Shown here in pieces: positions 1 to 6,900 of a DNA stretch of 11,072 nt. The translations under genes were made by a program, and so were the position numbers. The DNA is taken from contig JBOFHT010000010.1 in assembly GCA_051649785.1 (NCBI GenBank), positions 1 through 11,072 on the forward strand. The letters are read 5' to 3'. Origin of the DNA: JBOFHT01 sp051649785. Its GTDB lineage: Archaea; Methanobacteriota; Methanobacteria; Methanobacteriales; Methanobacteriaceae. The notes beneath the pieces are model-generated. The model saw only the letters and a program-made list of their open reading frames with translations. It ran no database searches and had not been told where the DNA came from. Positions within the stretch are counted from its first letter, which is position 1. Every line of letters begins with the position of its first letter.

Positions 1-1
1 A

Positions 2-670
2 TATGAAGGATCAAATATAGACATAAATGTAAAGTATGGGATAAAAAATCCAACTAGCCCAAATGGTGTTTCAATAAGTAAATCCTTTACAAAATCAGAA
101 TATTATAGTATTAGTAAAAAAATAACTGCTTATATAGAAAATAACAACCAATGCCCTAATTATGTAAGTTCCACATATGGTAATATACAATACCAAACAG
201 CAATTTATGGGTTAGCAAAAATTGGAGATTATATAAATAAAAATAAAGTTTTACCTAGTACATTATCATTAAATATTCCTATTTCACACTCAATGAATAA
301 CTATTTACCAGTATTTAAGCCAAATAATAATAATAATAATGTTACCACAATCTTATTAGGTTCAAATAGTCTAGGAACCGTAGAACTAGTTGGGGCATTT
401 GGTAATATTAATTCAGGTATAAAAATTGCGGTTATAATTGGAGTTTATCCTCTAGAAGCAAGTATAGAACAATTATTATATAACTCAATAATTGAAGAAA
501 ATAGTGGTGACGATTTTTATTTCTACTTTTATAAAATAAATGTTACAAAAAGTGCAAGTAGCTTTGATGAAGAAAAAATGTATGGACAATCATTAGCTGA
601 CGAATTTGCATATCCTCATATACTAAGTAATAATTATAACGATACAATAAATGTACCTGAGGAAAATTAA
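2..670 (+). CDS. Partial pseudomurein-binding-repeat surface protein (C-terminal part)
   Basis: The reading frame is open from base 2, so this is the last 222 residues of a longer protein whose start lies outside the window. Visible residues 34-88 match the pseudomurein-binding repeat: an aromatic/Ile-rich helix, then AYIENNNQCPNYV, a G-N-I-Q-Y stretch and a closing NKNKVLPS. This family anchors extracellular proteins to the pseudomurein wall of Methanobacteriales. A six-Asn linker (residues 108-113) leads to a second domain with GTVELVGAFGN, IAVIIGVYPLE and YKINVTKSAS. From memory, similar methanogen domains carry a GVHPLE motif resembling the HxxE zinc site of M14-type peptidases; here His is replaced by Tyr (Y149) while E152 is kept. 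The protein stops soon after this region, so the domain may be short or degenerate. Cell-wall binding is well supported; enzymatic activity is doubtful. A hairpin terminator follows directly. Confidence 0.8.
   Translation, partial: YEGSNIDINVKYGIKNPTSPNGVSISKSFTKSEYYSISKKITAYIENNNQCPNYVSSTYGNIQYQTAIYGLAKIGDYINKNKVLPSTLSLNIPISHSMNNYLPVFKPNNNNNNVTTILLGSNSLGTVELVGAFGNINSGIKIAVIIGVYPLEASIEQLLYNSIIEENSGDDFYFYFYKINVTKSASSFDEEKMYGQSLADEFAYPHILSNNYNDTINVPEEN
323..340 (+). repeat. (AAT)6 microsatellite encoding an Asn linker
   Basis: Six perfect AAT triplets encode six consecutive Asn residues between the pseudomurein-binding repeat and the downstream domain. Copy-number changes would alter linker length without breaking the frame. 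Confidence 0.9.
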
Positions 671-671
671 T

Positions 672-716
672 TAATTGCTTCATTAAAAATAATTTTTAAG
701 AAGTAATTATTTTTTA
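672..716 (+). terminator. Hairpin plus T-run terminator of the surface-protein gene
   Basis: Bases 672-689 pair with 693-709 to form a stem of about 17 pairs with one G-T wobble, one bulged A (682) and a three-base loop (TAA). The core is AATTGCTTC (673-681) opposite GAAGTAATT (700-708). TTTTT follows at 711-715. It begins just after the stop codon at 668-670. Archaeal termination mainly needs the U-run, so the long stem may instead mark the RNA 3' end. Confidence 0.7.
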
Positions 717-767
717 TTGTAAATTATTAGGTGAAAAATAGAGTAATATATAAAAATTTATAAATAT

Positions 768-790
768 CAAAAATCAAGCAAAATGCTTCA
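768..790 (-). terminator. Hairpin plus T-run terminator of the membrane-protein gene
   Basis: On the minus strand AAGCA-TTT-TGCTT (788-776) is followed by a T-run (773-769). It lies about 50 bases after the stop at 837 and faces the terminator at 672-716, as expected between converging genes. Confidence 0.5.
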
Positions 791-836
791 AATATTTAAT
801 GTAATAATAATTTGGCAATGATCATGCAGTATAACA

Positions 837-1847
837 TCAAATAATGGAAAACAGAGCTCTGGAATACAAAGTGGTGAGATCTATAAAATAATGATATAAT
901 AATGACCAAGAAATTCCTAAATACACAAGTATAAAAATAAATCCAGAACCTAAAATCAAAAATAAAATCAACACATCCAAAGCAAAAACATAACCTTCTC
1001 TCTTCAATGCTAAATACAAAACAGAAAATGAAATCAATGCAATTAAACAAGTATCTGAGGGTTTTCCAATTATGAAAGTCATGAAGTTCAAAAAAAACAC
1101 AGCGAAAGCAAATGCATTGACTAAATAATAAAATGGGTCATTTTTAGTTTTATATTCTAGAGAAATAATTTTTTTAAAATTATGTGTTTTAATAAAATCC
1201 GAATATCTCTTATCATCAACTTTTAAAGTATACCTATTATGTATAGCATCTTTATTACAATTAATCTGATTTTCAGATCCTTTAAAAAAAATAGTTTCTA
1301 ATCCGCTATTTTCATTAGTTTTACCAAAAAGATGTATTGACAAAGAGTCTCCATCCAATTTTAATCCATTTGGTATATTTAAGTGAAATTCATCTTCAAA
1401 ATAGTTCTGCATAGCCGTGAAAGATTCATATCCACTACCCCAAGAGTATTTATTAAATTCGGGGTGATAAATTGTATAGCCTATATCTAATTTAACATGA
1501 TAATAATAAGGCATATCTGAAAAAAGAGAATATTCATCAACACAATCCCCACAATCCGAACAATTTTCACATTCAATATCAACATCATAAACTTTAGGCC
1601 AATTTGATATTTCACCTAAACTAATTTTTAAGTTCCCATTAAAAGAAATAAACTCTAATTCTTTATTAAGATTTCTTGCCTTTATAGTTAAATCAGCAAA
1701 TGCTACATTTCTTAAATCAAAGAAAAAATAATCTAAATTAGTATATAAATCAATTACTATCCTAATTCGTTTACTAGAATGATTTATAGGGATTGAATCA
1801 TATTGATGATACCACATTTGTTTTATGATAGACAAATCCCTATCCAA
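837..1847 (-). CDS. Unrecognised protein with CxxCxxCxxC cluster and C-terminal membrane segments
   Basis: I do not recognise this family. The frame opens at TTG 1847, directly after an in-frame TAA, giving 336 residues. A GGTG motif seven bases before the TTG supports that start; the first ATG is at 1817 and would give 326 residues. Residues 1-235 look soluble and beta-rich, with many Tyr, Phe and Asp. Cysteines 93, 96, 99 and 102 form a CxxCxxCxxC cluster that could bind a metal or an iron-sulfur cluster, or form disulfides. From residue 239 the chain is hydrophobic, with probable membrane segments near 240-260, 265-281 and 286-311, and a further hydrophobic tail. No signal peptide is visible, so a large N-terminal domain with a C-terminal membrane anchor is inferred. 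A 41-codon ORF in the same frame lies 15 bases upstream, which could be a partner gene or the cut-off true N-terminus. Confidence 0.65.
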   Translation of the reverse strand: MDRDLSIIKQMWYHQYDSIPINHSSKRIRIVIDLYTNLDYFFFDLRNVAFADLTIKARNLNKELEFISFNGNLKISLGEISNWPKVYDVDIECENCSDCGDCVDEYSLFSDMPYYYHVKLDIGYTIYHPEFNKYSWGSGYESFTAMQNYFEDEFHLNIPNGLKLDGDSLSIHLFGKTNENSGLETIFFKGSENQINCNKDAIHNRYTLKVDDKRYSDFIKTHNFKKIISLEYKTKNDPFYYLVNAFAFAVFFLNFMTFIIGKPSDTCLIALISFSVLYLALKREGYVFALDVLILFLILGSGFIFILVYLGISWSLLYHYFIDLTTLYSRALFSII

Positions 1848-1862
1848 TTAAAAACACCCACA

Positions 1863-1988
1863 TTAAATATTTATTTCTCTTGCACTTTTAACAAGTTGAG
1901 AATGTTGTTTTTTATTCATAGTATACATGCCATTTATACGGTTTGTCCTACCATTAACATGCTTAGAAGGAGTCTTTACTTGTTTCAT
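1863..1988 (-). CDS. Small basic 41-residue ORF upstream of the membrane protein
   Basis: ATG at 1988 opens 41 codons and ends with TAA at 1863. A good ribosome-binding site (GTGAT, 1997-1993) sits four bases before the ATG, and a TATA-like stretch lies about 50 bases upstream. The product (MKQVKTPSKHVNGRT...) is hydrophilic and rich in Lys, Asn and Gln, with no motif I recognise. The stop is 15 bases before the TTG of the next gene and is in the same frame, so the two may be an operon pair or one gene broken by two stop codons. Expression signals favour a real start here; function is unknown. Confidence 0.45.
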   Translation of the reverse strand: MKQVKTPSKHVNGRTNRINGMYTMNKKQHSQLVKSAREINI

Positions 1989-2035
1989 TTTAATCACACT
2001 CAATAAAACTAATTTAATAAATTCAATTTAATTAA

Positions 2036-2066
2036 TAGTATATAGTTTATAATATATATCTTTTTG
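2036..2066 (-). promoter_or_regulatory. TATA-like promoter for the 41-residue ORF/membrane-protein unit
   Basis: On the minus strand AAACTATATACT (2048-2037) is centred about 53 bases before the ATG at 1988, matching the TATA-to-start spacing of two other genes here. A second run, ATATATATTATAAAC, lies just upstream (about 2060-2046) and is an alternative box. AT-richness makes the exact site uncertain. Confidence 0.35.
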
Positions 2067-2112
2067 GTTAAAAAATTTAAAAAAAAATAATATATTTTAT
2101 ATACTGATTATC

Positions 2113-2193
2113 TTAATATTTAGTCCCATACTCCACCTCATGTTCTTTTACAAAATCTATTATAACATTGCGAGCAGTAATATAATTGGATTT
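2113..2193 (-). pseudogene. Possible 3' remnant of a lost gene
   Basis: The minus strand reads KSNYITARNVIIDFVKEH followed by EVEYGTKY and a stop. This looks like natural protein composition in an otherwise non-coding, stop-rich stretch. It has no start codon and an in-frame TGA lies immediately upstream (2196-2194). The family is not identified, and chance cannot be excluded for a segment this short. The rest of 1989-2303, apart from the promoter, shows nothing I can support. Confidence 0.25.
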
Positions 2194-2808
2194 TCAATAG
2201 CTACTGAATTATCTTACAATTATTACACATCATTTATATAAGAAATCCATTAATTAGTTTATGATCATATATAATTCTAATAATAATTTCTAATCATTAA
2301 TAATTATACTAATTCTAATCTATTACTAAATTCAATAAATTTAATTTCATTTTCAAGTACCATTTTATTTATAATGCTAAAATACTTATCCTTAGTTTTT
2401 CCACGGAAAACTGAAAATCCAAGCAATTCTGAAGAAGATTTAGATAATGATTCAATATCCAAAGAATATTGTTCTTTTAAAGTTTGTAAAATAGTTTCCT
2501 TAATTTCTTCATAGCAAATTAAATCTATATTCGGTTTTTCTCGTTTTCTTATGGTAATTTCACACATCTCGTTATTATAACAAAAATCACCTTTAACTAT
2601 TACCATATCACTAATACTCATATTATCTAATAAATAATCCATATGATTTTTAAATTTTTTAGTTGCTTTTAAATTATATATCTTTTTAACCCTATCATAA
2701 ATTTCATTTTTATGTATAGGTGACTCAACATCAATAATATTACCTATAAGATTAAAATGTTGGTAATCAGCCCTTTCATAAAAGTTATCTAAAATAGTAT
2801 TATGACTA

Positions 2809-2816
2809 TAACATAT
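2809..2816. repeat. Target-site duplication, left copy (TAACATAT)
   Basis: TAACATAT directly abuts the left inverted repeat and is repeated exactly at 4063-4070. It is one of the two copies produced by insertion of the 1246-bp element; its minus-strand reading ATATGTTA encodes the Ile-Cys-Tyr junction. Confidence 0.95.
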
Positions 2817-2833
2817 CAAGGTGTCTGATTTTT
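2817..2833. repeat. Left terminal inverted repeat of the insertion sequence
   Basis: CAAGGTGTCTGATTTTT, 17 of 17 bases complementary to 4046-4062. The transposase TGA stop (2835-2833) overlaps its inner edge. Confidence 0.95.
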
Positions 2834-3882
2834 CATCTTTCAATAAGCATGGTAATGAATCCTATATCGTCTTCACTGAATGAAATAACCATACCTGCTA
2901 AAAGTACATTCAAATAAGCATTTTTATACACAGATTTACGAGTATAAGCATGTACACAATCTAAACTCAATTTTCCTTTAATCAATTTAAAAAATTCTTC
3001 TATTTTCCATCTTTCAGAACGTAAATCTTCCCATTTAACAAGTAATTCCTCAACCCGCTTTCTAATAGCAGGATAATCACTTCTAAAAAGATTATTTTCA
3101 TCAAAATAGTCTAAAGGATTCTCTAATTTATCCATTAGCTTTTTAATAGTAGGAACTTTCTTTGGAAATATAACTGGGACAATCTTATACTTGTTTATCC
3201 CAATTAAGTAATTTTTTGCAGAATAATAACCTCTATCAAATAATATTTCTTTCCATTTTTTAACTAAACGCCTTCTTTTTAGTTCATTTAATATTTCATC
3301 AAATATTTTACTATCATGGGGAGAACCAGGGTGAATTAACACGGCTAATACTTTTGTTGTTCTGTATTCTAAGACTAATGTTAATTTAAACCCGGCATAA
3401 TGTCCTTTGGATGATGAATATGCTCTTTTATAGTCTTTATATAATAATGTTTGTTTGCTTAGATATTTACCATTGTGTTTTAAATCTATCTTTAAATCAG
3501 TTGAATCAACTATTAATCTTTTAGAACCTCTAATTGGTTTGAATTGTAGTTTGTTTATTGTTTTTAGTGCTATTTCTAAGTATTTTGATTCATCATGCCG
3601 GGAGTTTATTTCATAAACTTGTTTTAAAGTTAATGGATTAACCAGATTTAAAAATTTTCTAAGCTTAGGTTTATCTTCTACTTGTTTAACAACATCAGAT
3701 ATGTTTAATTCAAAATATGATGCTAATAATATTATTTTTAGCATTTTTTGAAACTTTTTTATAGGTTTTACACTATTCCTAGCAAGTTCTTGTTGGAAAC
3801 TTCTAGAATCGATATGTTTAAGTACTTTGGAAAACAAAGTCCATATTGGGTCTTTTTTATCAGGGTTTAGTGGAATATTCAT
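2833..3882 (-). CDS. DDE transposase, IS4-superfamily-like
   Basis: This 349-residue transposase catalyses cut-and-paste or copying of the surrounding element by acting on its inverted ends. I chose ATG 3882 over the longer TTG 3894 because a perfect GGTGAT ribosome-binding site (3892-3887) lies four bases before the ATG. The likely catalytic triad is D126 (IVDSTDL), D216 (ILFDRGYY) and E295 (RWKIEEFF). R291, E295 and K302 fit the R-x3-E-x6-K part of the IS4 YREK signature, but the Tyr expected three residues before R291 is Arg. N-terminal residues 1-110 are helical and basic, consistent with end-binding. Nothing is truncated, so the enzyme is probably functional. The gene ends inside the left inverted repeat, two stop-frame bases from the detached DUF3320 frame, and reads in the direction of the host gene. 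Confidence 0.93.
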   Translation of the reverse strand: MNIPLNPDKKDPIWTLFSKVLKHIDSRSFQQELARNSVKPIKKFQKMLKIILLASYFELNISDVVKQVEDKPKLRKFLNLVNPLTLKQVYEINSRHDESKYLEIALKTINKLQFKPIRGSKRLIVDSTDLKIDLKHNGKYLSKQTLLYKDYKRAYSSSKGHYAGFKLTLVLEYRTTKVLAVLIHPGSPHDSKIFDEILNELKRRRLVKKWKEILFDRGYYSAKNYLIGINKYKIVPVIFPKKVPTIKKLMDKLENPLDYFDENNLFRSDYPAIRKRVEELLVKWEDLRSERWKIEEFFKLIKGKLSLDCVHAYTRKSVYKNAYLNVLLAGMVISFSEDDIGFITMLIER

Positions 3883-3886
3883 TATT

Positions 3887-3892
3887 ATCACC
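3887..3892 (-). promoter_or_regulatory. Ribosome-binding site fixing the transposase start
   Basis: GGTGAT with a four-base AATA spacer before ATG 3882. It overlaps the alternative TTG/GTG codons, which argues against the longer N-terminus. Confidence 0.75.
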
Positions 3893-3977
3893 AATAATAC
3901 TATGAAATTCCTACTATTTAACCTTTTCGATTTAAAAGACCCTTAAATCTTATTTAGCTCATAATAAAGTTGTACTT

Positions 3978-6900
3978 TTAAAAAAACACCCCATAAACAT
4001 TGCAAATCATGTGAAATAACAATTTTAAGTGCCTGAAATTTTTACAAAAATCAGACACCTTGTAACATATATATGGATTACAAAAGTCATTATTAAAATT
4101 CATATTAATATCTTTTTTTTCTATAATTTTATTAAACTCTTCAGCTTCGAAATTTAAACCTAATTTTTCATTATCTATCTTAATATCATTTTTATGTTTA
4201 TTAGCTAATTCAATTGCATTTATAAGTTTTTCTTTAGCATTGTTCCGGTTATGATACCATTCTGTTGACCAGATTCTATGTAATGTCCACCCTAATCCCT
4301 CTAGTATCTCTTGCCTTAAACGATCCCTATCTCTTGCAACATTAGAACTATGATATGGTGCACCATCACATTCCACCCCAATTATATAATTATCATTATT
4401 TTCTTTATCAACAATAGCTAAATCAATTCTAAAACCAGCACATCCCACCTGTTTCTCAACAATATATCCTTCACCTTCTAAAAAGTTATAAACAGATTTT
4501 TCAAATTCAGAATCAAAATCATGACTTGTTTTGTAACTTGATGGGAAATTACCTGTTTCAGCATAGTATAAAAAGTTTTTAAGGGCTTGAATTCCTCTAG
4601 ATGAACTTCTTTCCAAATTCAAATCTTTTGATTTGAAATTAGAGAAAAGTACACATTTTTCCCTAGCTCTTGTTATTAATACATTTAATCTTCTTTCACC
4701 ACCATCCCTATTTAATGGACCGAAATTATGAATCAATTTCTTATTAGCATCGAATCCATAACCAATACTAATTAAAATTACATCCCTTTCATCTCCTTGA
4801 ATGTTTTCAAGATTTTTAACAAAAAATCCTTCTTTACCCGATTCATTGAAATATTCTTGTAATTCTGGGTTTTCTTTAAGTTTCAATTCTAATTCTTCCA
4901 GTATTGCCTGTTTTTGACCCATACTAAATGTTCCAATACCTAAACTTTTATTATTACCATGAGTTTTAAAGTGTTTAATAGCATATTCAACAATATTTTT
5001 AGCTTCTTTGGGATTATTTGACATATTCCCCCTATCATAAACTGTGTCAGGAGAATAGATTAATTTAAGCCCTAAATCTTCAGATTTTTTAATTGGAGAT
5101 GGATAAATAAATAATTCATTATTATAAAATTCTTCATTAGAAACTGCAATTAAAGACTCATGTTTACTTCTATAATGCCATTTAAGCATTTTACTTGGGA
5201 AAACAGAACTACAAAAATGAAGTATACTTTCAACATCTTTAATAAAACTATTATTCTCCTCATTTTCATCTTCAATTGGCCCTCCATCAAAGAATACTGT
5301 GGGAGGTAATTGTTTTGTATCTCCCATTATAATATAATTTTTACCTCTCAACATTGCCCCTAATGCATCTTCAGATTTAACTTGGCTTGCTTCATCAAAA
5401 ATAATATAATCAAAATAGGATTCATATGTTTTAGGATCTAAAAACTGAGCAATGGACAATGGACTCATCATAAAACAAGGTTTAATATCACGAATAACCT
5501 TAGAACATTCATTTAAAATCCTACGTATAGGTTTTATTTTTCTTTTTTTATTGATTTCTTTTAACAAAATACCTAATTCAGAAGCAGGATTAATTGAACC
5601 TGTAACATTAGGAAGTTTTTGACCCAATACTTCTTGAACTCGATATCTATTCAAATTAATAGTTTTTTTATCAAGTTCCTTAAATTTTTCAATATTGTTC
5701 TCATGCATAGTACTGGTGAAATTATTTAATACCTTATTTTCACGCAATACATCTTTTAAAGCATTATTTGCAAAATTATAAATAAAAGTAGGAATAATTG
5801 ACTCTTTAATTAATTTATCTTCATTTAAAAGAGAAATAAGTTCCTTGTTATGTTCATTTTGATATTCTTTACAATTAGACCTATAAACTCTCCATCCGTG
5901 CAATAACCCTATATTATCAGATAATAAAGAAATTTCCGTTTTAATGTTAGATAAATTTATATTATGAATACTATCAACAGTTAGCTCTTTATTTTTAAAT
6001 TTTAATAAATTATTAATTTTTTTATGGGTTTCAAGAATTTTTGATTTGTTGTCTTTAATAAGGTTTAAGTATTTTTCTAAATCATAAATATCAATTCCAT
6101 TTTCTAAAATTTTAACTGTTTTTTTACTAAAGAATTCCGATGAATACAATTTATTAAATTTTAAAATTATTTTATATTTCTTTTTTAGCTTATTTATATC
6201 AGTTTCAGAACCTTTCCAAATATCTTGGAAAAAATGAACACCTACATCTTCCATTGAAATTATATATTCTAATTTATTCTTAAGTCCAATTAAGTTATTT
6301 AACTCATATTCTAAGTTTTCAAAATTATTATCTCTATTACTAACAATAAAATTAGATAAATTACTATTAATTTCATCCAATTGATTTGCCCATGAAATTA
6401 GTTTTTCAGCATCTATTATAATTTTTCCATCACTTTCTTCTTTATCACAATAATCCAATATCCTTTCACGAAGGTCTTTTAAATTAGTGCTCCATTTGAT
6501 AATTACTGAAAAATCATCTTCTATTTTTTCTTCAGAAATTTTTTTATTAGAGTAATATCCCCTAAATTCCCCCCTAATACTTCTAAATTCCCCACTAAAA
6601 ACTTTTAAAAAAGAATGCCGTTTAGACTTAAACAAACTTAATTTTCTATTTAGCTCTTTATCTTCAAGTATACTTCTTATTTCAGAATTTTTTATATTAT
6701 CATTATATTTTTTGATATCATTAACCATTTCACCTAAATTCTCATTATTGAGAATATCATGACTTATATTCAAAGAATCAATATTATTATTTAAACTTTT
6801 GACTGTTTCTTTTTTACTTTCTAAATCCTCTGAAAAGATTTTTGAATCAATATTTTTAGTTTTAATTTGATATTCTTCAATTGAATTAATTAGTTTATCT

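Larger units (their letters stand above)
2304..2843 (-). pseudogene. Detached DUF3320 C-terminal part of the split helicase-nuclease gene
   Basis: Host-gene sequence runs from 2816 (codons ATA TGT TAT, Ile-Cys-Tyr) to the stop at 2304, giving 170 residues. The open frame extends upstream to a TTG at 2843, which adds nine residues read from the end of the insertion sequence. The segment DVESPIHKNEIYDRVKKIY is the typical start of DUF3320 (a winged-helix-like domain), followed by a KGDF turn and a second similar helical unit ending LLGFSVFRGKT...IINKMVLENEIKF. DUF3320 normally closes DUF4011 helicase-nuclease proteins, which is what the upstream gene lacks. The frame is intact and codon phase matches the upstream part exactly across the 8-bp target duplication. 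No ribosome-binding site precedes the TTG, but it overlaps the end of the transposase gene (ATTGAAAGATGA), so coupled translation is conceivable. Confidence 0.9.
2817..4062 (-). mobile_element. Complete 1246-bp insertion sequence inside the helicase-nuclease gene
   Basis: The ends are perfect 17-bp inverted repeats, CAAGGTGTCTGATTTTT at 2817-2833 and its complement at 4046-4062. They are flanked by the 8-bp direct repeat TAACATAT. Inside is one full-length DDE transposase gene (2833-3882), whose stop codon overlaps the last base of the left repeat. The transposase carries an R-x3-E-x6-K signature, so an IS4-superfamily assignment is likely; the subgroup cannot be named from sequence alone. 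The element lies in the same orientation as its host gene. The 180 bases between transposase start and right end hold the tail of the host reading frame (stop at 3978) and presumably the transposase promoter. Perfect ends, intact transposase and identical target copies indicate a recent insertion. Confidence 0.95.

Noticed and set aside
796..1050. 84-codon ORF on the minus strand, Cys/Phe-rich
   Set aside because: It lies in another frame inside the membrane-protein gene and has the odd Phe/Cys composition of a shadow frame; no ribosome-binding site.
1803..2006. 67-codon plus-strand ORF
   Set aside because: It runs opposite the 41-codon ORF and the start of the membrane-protein gene, with no ribosome-binding site and no protein-like pattern.
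2140..2241. 33-codon plus-strand ORF
   Set aside because: No ribosome-binding site, composition of random AT-rich DNA, and it overlaps the more protein-like minus-strand remnant.
3883..3894. Longer transposase N-terminus from TTG 3894
   Set aside because: The GGTGAT ribosome-binding site overlaps these codons and is correctly spaced for ATG 3882.
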